Source: Gnetum montanum | Taxonomy: Eukaryota; Streptophyta; Gnetopsida; Gnetales; Gnetaceae | Length of the DNA stretch: 59,384 nucleotides | Direction: 5' to 3' | Assembly (NCBI GenBank): GCA_015680685.1 | Contig: MNCI01029622.1 | Span: 118,223 to 177,606, forward strand | Shown here: positions 48,901 through 59,384 of the stretch, one piece after another | How positions within the stretch are numbered: position 1 is the stretch's first letter | How the letters are laid out: every line of letters starts with the position of its first letter | Notes under the pieces: generated by a model | What the model saw: the letters and a program-made list of their open reading frames with translations, nothing else | Told to the model about the DNA's origin: nothing | Database searches by the model: none | Program-made: the position numbers and the translations under genes

Positions 48901-51900
48901 GTCAAACTCTTACTCTATGTTGCTGGTGTTGTCTTAAATTCAAATTCAATAGAAAGATTGCAACAAATGCTTAATATTCTTGATGATTTTTTGTCAACAT
49001 TCAAGAATGAAATTTAATGTCCAAAAAACTAAAATCATGATTTGTGGCACACATAATAAGATGTACGTACAATTTTACTTTAGGAAATGAACATGTTGAT
49101 AGGGTCTTGCCAGTTTTGGACCAATGGGATATATCATACCTATCATAGTGTGATTTGGTTGTAAGCTTTGAAGACAATGTTGAGTGGATTGCCAAGAATA
49201 CTCATGTATTGCATTTAAAAAATATATAAAATGATATTATAATACATAAAATACAGTTTGAAATTTGTGTCACCATGGTGAGAGGTAAAAGAGCAAACAT
49301 TTTATATTTTATATTTTATATTTTATAATTTTTATGGATTTTAGAATTATAAGAAACAAAATAATAATAAACACACATGCACTGCAATCCCTCTTGGGGA
49401 TAGGTGCAATGCATGTGTTGCAACCTACTCCCACATTTTCAACATTTGGAAGGGGATAGCTAGATGAAGGCAAGGAGCCCATGAATTGTTAGACATTGCC
49501 ATGGAGACATATTTGAAAACCATCCATCACTGTCCAAACAATGGCTTCAACTAAAGAGAGCAACTAATGCATATTGTGGAAGGCCTGAGGCAGGAGACAA
49601 GGGAGTGAGTAGATCTGTATGGCATGGGCCAAGTACACAAAAAGTTCGTGGCCTAAATTAAAGTGCTCCTAGATACCATTGCTAGCATGGAAGGTGAATG
49701 GAGAAAACAATAATCCTTAGAGGAGTATAACAATGATCCCATGCACAGAAAGGAGGTTAAAATCATTGAAGGTATAGTCGAACCTCCTATTGTTGTTGAG
49801 GCTTTAGTGCGGGATCAAGTTAGAATCCATAAAGCCTTGATAGATTTGGCCCATAGGGTGGACTAAGTTCGGAATGCGATGGATGAGAAAATGACCACTA
49901 CCTTTAAGGACATTGAGGGTAGGATGGTTGAAGCAGTGGTGAAAGTAGCTGTGTACCACCTGGGCATAAAAAGAAGTATGAAGGTAAGGGTAAAGGAAAG
50001 CTCTCTTCCTCCAAGGGTGTAAGAGAAGATTTAGAGGAGGCTTCCTTATCCGCCCATTATGAGGGTCCCTGTGAGTATTGCACAGATCCTCATGACTTGC
50101 AGTGCTTCTCAATCATGGCCCACATGATTGGTGAAATGGGATGATTGGGGATGCCTTTGAATTCCAAGTTCCTCAAGAGGAAGCAACAACGACCCCTTAC
50201 TATGGCCAAACATACTCTCCTAGAGATGTGTACCCACAACCCATGTAGCAGTAGCAGCAGTGGCCAACTCCAAATCCTTGGGGTCCTACTTGATGGAATT
50301 CTCCAATGCAACAGCAGATGGTGTTTTATCCAAATTACTACTGTCAAAGTGTTTAGGCAGGTACATACCCATTTCAACAGATGATAGCTCAACAATACTA
50401 GCCTGCATTGATCAATCTTGCCTTGCAAGCTCCTCATCATCAACAACACCCTCATCATCAACAATAGCTTCTGTTGCCTAATCCTATGCAAGGTGGGATT
50501 CCTTGTCAACTATAGCTGAGACCATCCAAATCTTGTGATACTACCTACTATGTTGATCCAGCTTTCACTTATGTGGTTGATAAAAATTACCAAGCTCCTA
50601 TTGATATGGTTGTAGAGGGAAAGTTGAGATCCCCTGGTAGCAAATTTTTTCATAAGCACAGACATGAGCGTTGTGGGGTTGGGTCCACTCCATCCTCTTC
50701 CCCATGTAGAGAGGACAATTCTTCTAGCAAGACAAAGAGTTCTTATACAAGAGGTCTCTATACCATTTGTTGAACGTAGTCAGAGCAAAACCTCCACTTA
50801 AGGAAAGAGTTCGTTAACTGTATCTAGTTGGTCAAATGTGATGGCATTTGATGGTAGCGGTGTTGTGACTATTACTATGTCTAAGGTGGCCATGTGGGTA
50901 GTGAGGAAGGTCATCTGCCCAAAAAGAAGATAGATCCCAACAGTCCCATGGTGGAGATCCAATTGGTGAGAAAGGTCATTGCCTAGCTCTTTGTGACTCT
51001 GGTTGAGGGGTCAATATCATTTCATTGCAACAGTACCTTGATTGGGGGCTTCCCTGTCTCAAGACCACTAACTTTAGGTTGGAGTTGGCAGACCAATCCT
51101 ACACATATCATGTGGGATAGGTAAATGGTGTTATGACAACTTTGGCAGGATGGTCATATCCTACAAACTTCTTGGTGTTCAAACTGGAGAATAAGGTGGA
51201 AGGCAACTTCCCTATCATCGTGGGAAGAGCTTGGCTAGGTACCATTGATGCTAGGTTAGTCTTCTAGGGCCTTCACTTTGAAATTGGCAAGAAAAATGTG
51301 GCTGGGAAGATGCATTACAAGTGGATCTTATGTGACCCTTCCCAATCATGTGGCAAGCATGGTTGTAATTGCTATGTCATAGAACATCTCTGTGTCAGAT
51401 ATGTAAATTGCCTTGAAGAATGTCTGGTAAGTGGATCTTATGTGACCCTTTCCAATCATGTGGCAAGCATGGTTGTAATTGCTATGTCATAGAACATCTC
51501 TGTGTCAGATATGTAAATTGCCTTGAAGAATGTCTGGTCCATGAAGCCACAAATTGAATCTTTAAGAGACCAATTCATTCTCTTGCCTCATCCAATGCTA
51601 AATCATTTGATTTGGAAGCCAAGAACACAATGAAGGCAGCTGGAGCAGTGCAATATGATCCTGAATTCTAGGGCACTCTTGATTTGTCCCAAGATGTTTC
51701 CACATCACTGCTTGAACTCAAGTCACTTCTGGAGGGCTTGGAGTTCCTGTTCCTCATTGATGGTTGTCTTGTTGTCATTAATTTCTCCTTGACGACCATT
51801 CAAAAGGTTGAATTGAAAAAGGTAGTTGCAAGATAGAGAAAAGCCTTTGCTTGGTTCCATGATAAACTCATGGAAATGGACTCCTCCATCTATTGGCACT

Positions 51901-54900
51901 GCATATACAAGGGCCCAAGCATTAGACCTTGGCAGATACTTCAACAAAGACTTAATCCAAATATGCAGGATGTGGTAAAAAGCAAAATTGTCTACCTCCT
52001 TCAGGGTGATTTCATTGCTCCCATCTTTGACAGTGAGTGGGTCAGTTTGACTGTAGTTGCATCCAAGAAGTGGAATGAAGAATCTATATTGACTACAGGT
52101 TGGCTGAATGTTGCCACTTTTAAGGACCATTTCCCATTGCCCTTTGTAGACCAAGTATTGGACAACATCTCTGGCCAAGAGTACAACAACTTTCTTAATG
52201 GGCACTCTGGTTACAATCAGATTAATATTGCGCTAGAGGATCAAGCCAAAACTATCTTCATTTGTCTCTAGGGGAGCTTTGCCTTCAAGTGCATGCCCTT
52301 TGGGTTATGCAATGCACTAGCCACATTCCAATGGTTGGTGATGTCTTTGTTCTAGGATTATATCAGTAAGAGTGTGAAAGTCTTCATGGTTGACTTTTCC
52401 ACTTATGACAAATAATTTCAGGAAGCCTTAGACAGGCTTGAAGCTATTCTACACTGTTGTTGTCAGATGAACCTAAAGCTAAATTGGAAAAAGAGCTAGT
52501 TGATGGTGACTGAGGGCATTGTTCTTGGTCACAAAGTTTCAAAGAAGGGGATTAAAATTGATCCTGATAAGATCTGCACCATCGAGAACATGACAGATTT
52601 CCATGACAGTTAAAGATGTGCAATCTTTCCTTGGCCACACTGGCTACTATCATTGATTCTTTACAGATTATTCTAGAATAGCTAGGATGAATCGTTGTAG
52701 TTTAAGAAAATGAGAATTAAATAAATATTTTTATTGTTTTAATGTTTTAAGAATGTTTTTAGTGTTTTAATGTTTAAGGCATCAATGGTAGAATGAGGGA
52801 AAACCATAAGCTTTATTCACTGCACAAACACTAGACTCTGCATTGAGCAAATGGTTTTGGGCTATGTAAGCATGGTAGTATTCTGATAGAGTCTAGCTGC
52901 ACTTGTGAAAGTGACACCTCAAAACATACAAGACAAAAAAAATCAGCTTACCCAAGGAGGAAGAGCTCTTCACACAAACTGGATGCTAAAGGTTTAAGAA
53001 AATGTCTATAAGTATGAATTAGTTGTGTGAAAGAACTCTTCTTGGGTATTGGAAATAGATAGAAGTAATTCAGAAATGTTTCTTGCTCAATGAATTTAAA
53101 TCAAAGGGATAGACACAATGCGATATTATGCTTCCTAAAGTAGAGATGATGCCTTTAGAAGTTTGAAGCTATTTGTCAGTTTATAGCCTACACTCATAAT
53201 CTTTTTGAATCTTTATTGGATAAATACTCCAAAAAAGTGATGATGGAGACCCATGATAAAAGATGGCTTGATGAGGGAGTTTTATGGGTTTTAGATGAAA
53301 TATTCAAGGGTACCTTTTTTTCTTTTATCCTAAGCAAGTTCACAAATTGGTAAAGCAAACAATATTTCAAAAACTTTAGGAAAGTGTAGAAGGAAAAAAC
53401 ATTTCTATTTGAATAGTATTTGGAGAGGCCTTCATCATCATTTACAATGCACAATTAGTAGAGCATAAGTAAGATCTCATCATTTGAAAGTCAAACAGGT
53501 AGATGGCTCAAAATTTCTTGTGAAAAGCGAATATGCTGACTGTGCAGTACAAATAACATTGAAGATGAATACCACATTTTCCTGCAATGTATTACATTTG
53601 AGTACATTAAACATAGATGAGATATTATGGTTGTGAATTTGGTTGATTTATTCCAAATGTTACCATGAAAACTTCATAATTTTCTTAATGATGTTTTCAA
53701 AACTCACAGCATGCATGCCCAACAGATCCGAAGGGCCTATGGATATAATAAAATTTCATTTTTAGTTTACCAAAATTCATTAGATTATTGACTGAGATTC
53801 ACTTCATTGAATGCTCATATGCTTTGTGTATGTTCTTTAAAAATAATTATAAGTTAATATATTTTATTGGGATTAGTCATCGATTTACACATAAATAATA
53901 GCCCAGTTCTTCTTGTGCAGGGTGAAGAGATTATTGTTGTCATACCTTGGGAAGAATGGTGGGAACTTCAACTAAAAGATTCTTCTAATCCACAGATTGC
54001 ATTACTACCACTGCATCCTGATTTACGTGCACAGTTCAATGCCTCTGCAGCTTGGGCTTATGCTCGAGAGATGTCTGGCAAGCCATATGGTTATCATAAT
54101 ATGATCTTTAGTTGGATTGATACTGTAACTGACAACTATCCCCCACCCTTGGATGCTCACTTGGTATATAATTTTTATGGATGTTAAAGTAATTTTGATT
54201 GATTTTTTAAAAAAAGAAGTCACTTGGAAAACTGTTGTATTTTTTTAAGGTTAAGCGTGATGAAGAGCCTTTGTATTTTGAATGGATTTGTTTTTGTTTT
54301 AGGTAGTCTCTGTTATGACCATGTGGGCACGACTTCAGCCGTCATATGCTTCCAACATGTGGAATGAAGCACTCAATAAGCGCCTTGGAACTGAGGTAGG
54401 ATACAAAGTTCCAGTTGATTAGGAACTATAATCTGTGAGATCATTTTTTAAAATGAATGCAAGTGGATATTAAATAAAATTTGATATCTGGCTCAAGATG
54501 GAAGCACACTGTATCCTGATGTTATTGGTGAGCTTGTAGCTTTCCCACTAGGACAAACATCAATCTCCTAACCGTGTGGTGCTTTCCGTCTTATCATCAG
54601 TAAAACGAAATGGGTTAGGGCGTTGTGAGGAACCACTATTTTGTGGGTTGTTTGAACAGAAAGTATCCCCCTAGGCCATACAGCCAACGCAATACTTTGG
54701 TAGGACGTAGATTCCATGTTGTGTTTATCATTAAAAAGCCGTTGGCTGAATCTGAAATATTGCATTGAATATGAAAGTGGTCTCAGGAACTAGGAGGATT
54801 GCTATCTTAGCACGTTATTCAATGGTACATAAATGTATGGCAGCATGAAATGGGAGAGAGTGAACGAACATGAAAATTTTCAATTACGTTCACATGAAAA

Positions 54901-56468
54901 GCACTAGTGTGTACTGTCTCTTGGACAGAATTTGGTTCTTGAGTTTAAAATATTATTCCTGTATATATCAATAGAATCCTTTGAAATTGAGTCTACAACT
55001 CTATGATGCAAGTGTTAGCAACAAGCTTCACCTCATCGATTTAAAAAAATGGCAATGGAGTTATTTTTCAAATTTAATTATTCACGTTATATTGCAATGC
55101 ACTGTCTTCTCCTGGTTTAAAATTTGCATTGATTGCTTAACAGCAAGATAGATTCTGTGATCAGCAGTGTTACGCAGGGATGCATCCCCATGAAAAATTT
55201 CACGTTCAGGATGTCTTGAGGATATCCCAAAACGTGTTGGGACGCAGGTGGGACATGGTGCATAATATAAAATTCCAAAACACAATTTATATGCTGCGTA
55301 CAATTATTTTCTTTCTTGCAAAATGTTTTGAAAATGTTTTTTTTTGTCCAAATTACAGTGAAAACCTGGAAAATACCTCACAAATCTCAGTCTGCCACAA
55401 TTTTATCTATAATCTTCAGTTCTTCAAAACATAATCCAATCGAGATAAAACTATTCCTCAGCATGTCCTGGTTGCGTCCCCATAGTGTTCCCAAAAACTC
55501 ATCTTGTCCGCATATGCGTTTGAGGACTTGTCCCTGCATCCCAGGGACCTGTGAAGGGACCACTGATGATTAGAGAAGTTGCTCTTATAGAGCTATACCT
55601 GGTTGGAAGAAATAGAAGTTAGCAACGTTTACTTTTTGCTAATTAGAAAATGGAAATTTTACAGAATAACGGTGTATGAAGTTCAAAAAACCATTATGGT
55701 CAGTGGGTGGGTGTGACAATGATAATTATCGCGTTAGTGTGGGATTCAAATCAATATGAGAGAATGTGGGTGAGTTTGTGAGTGCGTTAATTGCAATGCA
55801 GATGAGAGGCACATATTGGAGTTTTTCTTGTTACTTTTTGAAGTGGGGCATGAATGAACATTTTCTTATTTATTTATAATGTTTATATTAGAATAGGGAG
55901 TGCAAACTGTTTGGTAGCATTGCATTTCATTAAAATCTTCATTAAGATTTTTTCAGAAAACGTTTTCAGGGCTTAGATCTTCATGAAATTATAATTGAGA
56001 CCGAAAAGAGGGGCTTATCCTTTGATGAAGTACTCACGATTCCTGAAAAAGATGATTGGATTTACAGTGATGGAAAATCCACAACATGTGTGGCATTCAT
56101 CCTTGAAATGTACAAGGAAGCTGGCCTCTTCAATGATATTAGCAATTCTATTCAAGTGACAGAATTTACGGTAAGCTGCAATTCCTGATTCACATCAAGT
56201 CTTGAATGCTTGACAGACTTACTATTTCTTGCTTTTATTTTTTATGCAGATACGTGATGCCTACATACTCAAATTCTTCGAAAATAACAAAACCCGGCTT
56301 CCTAGCTGGTGCAACGAAAATGACGATGCTGCCAACCTTCCATTTTGTCAGATCCTTGGGGAATATCGTATGGAGTTGCCAGGATACAATAGTATTGAGC
56401 CTTATGAATTTATGAATGAACAATGCCCATCCTTACCACCGCATTATAAAAGGCCAAAAAAATGCTGA
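46000..56468 (+). CDS. Secretory permuted papain-like (NlpC/P60-type) protein, seven exons, 522 residues
   Basis: Exons join 46000-46305, 47071-47211, 47317-47682, 53921-54163, 54303-54395, 55970-56170 and 56250-56468. Every intron is GT-AG and phase 0, and the joined frame is open to TGA. Residues 2-24 form a signal-like segment (GILLWTAAFLF core), so entry to the secretory pathway is inferred. Exon 3 gives DIHSGDFLAV and AGHTAVCL (His248), then LWVGESG (Glu264). Exon 6 gives TTCVAFILEMYKEAGLF (Cys423). Nucleophile Cys after the His is the order of circularly permuted papain-like folds such as YiiX-type hydrolases. GKPYGYHN in exon 4 also fits. This suggests a thiol amidase or acyl-transfer activity; the substrate is unknown. 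The ATG has G at +4. The gene looks intact despite a 6.2-kb intron 3. It seems a conserved plant protein, but I cannot name it with certainty. Confidence 0.9.
48440..48530 (-). mobile_element. tRNA-derived SINE-like repeat in intron 3, minus strand
   Basis: On the minus strand an A box TAGCTTAGTAGT (48512-48501) is followed about 30 bases later by a B box AAGTTCAATTCC (48470-48459). The sequence between lacks a clean five-pair anticodon stem, so a decayed SINE head is preferred over a functional tRNA gene. Confidence 0.5.
48770..49020 (+). pseudogene. LINE reverse-transcriptase scrap in intron 3
   Basis: One frame reads GVKQGCPLPPTLLGLFIDEP, then KLLLYVAGVVLNS, corresponding to the GCPLSP...F..YIDE and YADD.VL blocks of non-LTR reverse transcriptases. 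The catalytic Ala-Asp-Asp has become Val-Ala-Gly. It ends in a stop at about 49016. It keeps the RT palm only, in the sense direction of the host gene. Confidence 0.75.
49440..52690 (+). mobile_element. Truncated Athila-like element in intron 3 (gag, protease, RT remnants)
   Basis: The gag part has LRQETRE, EGEWRKQ and the knuckle CEYCTDPHDLQC (about 50074). The protease region reads ALCDSG followed by a stop and GVNIIS, then FPIIVGRAWLGTIDARL. RT blocks from 51960 on include DFIAPIFDSEWVSLTVV, TFKDHFPLPFVDQVLDN, FLNGHSGYNQI (Asp lost), MPFGLCNALATFQ, VFMVDFSTYD and LGHKVSKKGIKIDPDKI. It ends at about 52690, before RNase H. No LTRs or integrase found. It is more diverged from 1671-10299 than 16238-23315 is, so it probably belongs to another lineage of the family. 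Confidence 0.75.
51321..51538 (+). repeat. 110-bp tandem duplication inside the intronic Athila remnant
   Basis: GTGGATCTTATGTGACCC begins at 51321 and 51431. The two copies differ at one base (C or T at unit position 21) over about 108 bases. This is far more similar than expected for the age of the surrounding remnant. The 110-bp period shifts the frame. Confidence 0.95.
53460..53730 (+). pseudogene. LINE-like C-terminal zinc-knuckle fragment in intron 3
   Basis: One plus-strand frame reads FESQTGRWLKISCEKRIC, a stop, LCSTNNIEDEYHIFLQC, ITFEYIKHR, and further on NFLNDVFKTHS. The C-x2-C...EDEYH-x4-C signature with the GRW lead-in is that of a C-terminal domain found after some non-LTR reverse transcriptases. 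The RT itself is not recognised upstream. Two stops interrupt it. Confidence 0.55.
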
Positions 56469-56769
56469 GCAATATGATGTTTGGAAGATCTCTTTAGGTC
56501 GTATGAGGAAGTCGGAAGTATTTTATTTCAGTCTCTACTCCTAGGCTCTGCACTTGACAAACAGAGTTTTCTCTATTAAATTTATGTACACTTGGAAAAG
56601 GTTCCTTAGGTTCTACGGCTTTGTAATTTTTCCACGTTTTTAGGATTTGCTATTTTAATTGTTAAACATGAATTGTACTCTATATCTGCGTTCAAGCTAA
56701 CATTGGTTGTACATAATGCAGAAAGGATAAACGGTAGTGTTTCTGTACAACTCATCTTCAATGCATTTA

Positions 56770-56775
56770 AATAAA
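56770..56775 (+). terminator. Candidate poly(A) signal of the host gene
   Basis: AATAAA about 300 bases after the stop codon, preceded by TTTGTA-rich sequence. It is the clearest such motif downstream, giving a 3' UTR of about 320-330 bases. The real cleavage site is not visible. Confidence 0.45.
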
Positions 56776-58801
56776 AGATCCCAGTGAAGTTTGGTACGCG
56801 GTAATTCGACACGAAACTATCCAGAATACTCGATAGGTATGCTTTGAACGTTGGCATTTGGGATTATTTTACGTTACTGAGTAATTCTCACAAGTTAGCA
56901 AAGGGTATCGACTCCAGTGCGAGTCGTTATTCTTTGTTTAAGTCTCGAGAAGTTGCGATAGGCGTAAAACTGTATTAAAATCTATCATCAAATCAGGCCC
57001 GATCTTGAGAAAATACTTCACGCATCATGTACATTAGATGAACAGATCATAGGCCCTTGATCTTCAAAACCAGAGCCCATTGGGAGGTATGCAAAGCCTT
57101 ACATTAAAAAAAAAAAAACGAATGGAAATTTAATGAATTTACAGATTCTACAGGCCTTTGAAATGCAATTGCGTTTCAAATTGGTCCTGCATGTCTGAAA
57201 TCTCTGCTTAAATATATCCTAAAATAGAGGATGAAATTTGAACAGATTTCAAGCATAGAAGGCTTGAATCCAATGATTTCCACCTGCACAACTCATAGAT
57301 CTTGACATTTCATGTCAACCTCATACAAGATTTACGACTTCATAGGCTTACGAAACATACATCGTTAACACTTGATGTGAGATAAAAAAAAAAAAAAAAA
57401 ACAAAAAAGAAAAGAAAAGAAAAGAAAAGGTTTGGCTTTAAACACTTAGAACTAATATAAACTTGCTCATACTTGAAACATAAACTGCAAATTGAAAGTA
57501 TATAAAATATAGCGTTAATTTGATGCCTTCGTACTTCAATATTTATGAGAAATCTTGAAATCATAACTATGAGATGATTTGCAAGGGCATTGTGTGAGAA
57601 ATTGTGAGATTGTGATTCAACTTATAAGATAGGGTTTATGAGATTCAAAGTTAATGAGATTATATTGATTGTAAGAATGCAAGAAATTGGGGAGGCTTAA
57701 TGGAGGATCAATGTAGAGTTTTGAATGGAACAAGAGAAAAGGAAGAAAAAATTTGACAAGTATCTTCTTCAATTGCCTATTACTCTAATTATGTGTATAA
57801 TAAGGCTCATGGTCTCTATTAATAAGTTGGGACAGGGATTTGGTCTCTTTTCCATGATAAATTTTATTTCTTCTTTTTCAAAATTTATTTTCAAGTTCTA
57901 GTTTTCCTAAGTTTACTTTGGGTCATAACTTATATAACTACATAGATAATGGAACTTGATAAAATAATGACAATTTGGGCATTGACCCAAAATCTTATAG
58001 GTGCTATTACCATTACAATCATCCAAAAAAATAGTGGGCACAATCATCCAAAAAAATAGTGAGGAAGTCTTCCCCATTGACCATGAAATTGAAACTAAAA
58101 AATTTCTTTTAAATCTTTCTTTTAATTTATGATAGCTAAATAAAGTAGCATTTAAGGTAGGTATTACTAAAAATGGTAAATAGTTAAAACAAAGTATAAA
58201 TAGTCTAATAGTTTTAGTTATGATATTTGTATAATATAATATAAGATATAATTTATGAAATCCTATTTAATTGATTTATGAAACTGAAATAAAGTATTAT
58301 ATTATATGCATTTTGAGAGAGAATTTAGAGGGATTGCTTTTATATAACTAAGCTTAAGCTATTTATTCAACATAATGTTTTTATGTATAGAATAGAGAAG
58401 GATCTAAATCCCCAATTTGTAGAGCTAAGGGATTTGGTAATTGACTTTGCTTACAATTTGTAGAGCTAAGGGATTTGGTAATTGGGAATTGTACATAAAT
58501 CATGTAACTGATACATCTTCAAGAGGGTTTCTTATACTTAATGGACATGTAAGACTTTGATTGTAATAGCCAATCTATTTCCTAGAAGATGATGAAATCT
58601 CATTTTGACTAAGCTTATTAGTATGTTAAGCTTTACTAGCATTGTCATGGACATGTTCAAGTATTTCCCTAAGCTTAACTCCTTGAATATAATCTAAGAT
58701 GAAATTTGTTATTATCATTTGCATCATCTAAAGTTGTTTTGATATCTTTTTTCTTTCTTTGTTAATTTTTAAAAAATCATTATGGGTTTTTATATGGATT
58801 C
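56776..58801. other. 3' flank of the host gene
   Basis: No further gene seen. Contains an A-tract with AAAAG repeats (57382-57430), a 25-bp tandem duplication starting ACAATCATCC (58015 and 58040) and a 41-bp tandem duplication starting CAATTTGTAG (58413 and 58454). Confidence 0.5.
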
Positions 58802-59384
58802 TGATGAGACGCGATATCGCATGCACCGAGATATCGCGTACGTGATATTGCGGCCGTCACGATATCGCGTCGTCCCCTACGATATTGCATATGCAATATC
58901 GCCGTCCACCACCAAATCTATAACTAAGAGGCGGCACTCCCCTCATTTCTCATCCTAGGCTAGAAGTAGCGAAGCTCTGGCAGTTTAGTCACTCCAGAGA
59001 TAGAATATTTTCCATGTGCCCGCAATAGGAGTCCCCAAGTGAACGGATCTTTATTCGAGCAGCTTTGTACCTGAACGCAAGTTGTGTACGGCAATAAAGA
59101 CGAGCTTTGTGGATAAACCTTGCAGTACATGGAATAGGTTTATTATATGTTATTTCTTATCTGTCATTTATTACATGCATTAGCGTGGCATGAGTATGAC
59201 TTGGTTACGAGCATTGACGAATGTGTACGGCTAACCAAGGAATCGGCTACTCATCCCGATTAGATTCTCTCACCCTTGTCTCCTAGAACGTGGGATGAGT
59301 ACGACTTGATTACGAGCATCTACGGATATGTATGGCTAGTCAAGGAATCGGCTGCTTATCACGCTTAGGCTAGTTAGGTGCCTC
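58802..59384 (+). repeat. Athila-type LTR, plus orientation, cut by the window edge
   Basis: Starts TGATGAGACGCG. U3 has six GATATC-type palindromes (58811-58902), then a decayed TATAACTA box. The family R/U5 blocks follow (GTGAACGGATCTTTATTCGAGCA, and ACGGCAATAAAGACGAGC). A module starting TGAGTATGAC at 59191 recurs as TGAGTACGAC at 59296 (period 105), as in the solo LTR at 39462. Whether an element follows cannot be seen. Confidence 0.85.

Larger units (their letters stand above)
47683..53920 (+). other. Intron 3 of the host gene (6238 bp), TE-rich
   Basis: Donor AAG|GTTCAT is non-optimal; the acceptor is CTTGTGCAG|GGT. The upstream frame stays open for 16 codons past the donor, so unspliced RNA would add VHFKTNLLLSIHSIA and end, truncating the protein before Cys423. 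It contains a SINE-like repeat, an L1-type RT scrap, an Athila-like gag-protease-RT remnant and another LINE tail, all decayed. Stretches 47750-48430 and 52690-53460 show nothing recognisable. Confidence 0.85.

Noticed and set aside
57382-57430. Poly(A) tail of a processed retrocopy
   Set aside because: An A-tract with AAAAG repeats but no coding similarity on either side; a simple repeat is enough.
1-59384. CRISPR arrays, bacterial operons or ribosome-binding sites
   Set aside because: Introns, LTR retrotransposons and LINEs show plant nuclear DNA; the tandem repeats seen have no CRISPR-like spacer pattern.

Overview
This is nuclear DNA from a land plant with a repeat-rich genome. A gymnosperm or a similarly large genome is plausible because a conserved gene carries a 6.2 kb intron packed with old retroelements, but that placement is an inference. 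One host gene is convincing. Nearly everything else is nested, decayed retrotransposons plus anonymous AT-rich DNA and one assembly gap (37898-38468).

Left third (1-14006) is a nest. A chromovirus-type Ty3/gypsy element (10300-14006, its 5' part off-window) was hit by an Athila-like Ty3/gypsy element (1671-10299). That element was hit in turn by a minus-strand LTR retrotransposon whose 1355-bp 5' LTR, primer-binding site and leader fill 1-1670. A second Athila-like element (16238-23315) is complete in outline, with two LTRs, an AGTAG target duplication and a tRNA-Asp-type primer site, but its reverse transcriptase, RNase H and integrase have been removed.

Middle (23316-45200): a probable minus-strand solo LTR with U3 repeats (25437-26911); a minus-strand Athila-type element that appears to carry only gag (29892-35931), inserted inside a tRNA-derived SINE-like repeat whose uninterrupted relative lies at 37695; two RTE-type LINE 3' ends in opposite orientation (36840-37640); an integrase scrap next to the gap; and a nearly full-length but dead L1-type LINE (about 39060-45200) interrupted by a solo Athila-type LTR with a perfect ATATT target duplication.

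Right third (46000-56468): a seven-exon plus-strand gene. All six introns are phase 0 and the deduced protein has 522 residues. It has an N-terminal signal-like segment and a His, Glu ... Cys arrangement typical of circularly permuted papain-like (NlpC/P60, YiiX-type) enzymes. Intron 3 holds a SINE-like repeat, fragments of two LINEs and a truncated Athila-like gag-protease-RT remnant. The window ends inside another Athila-type LTR (58802 to the edge).

No intact mobile-element protein was found. Of the four retroelements whose internal region is visible, only the 1671-10299 copy and the intronic fragment keep any reverse transcriptase, and both are broken. Any movement of these copies would have needed enzymes supplied from elsewhere.
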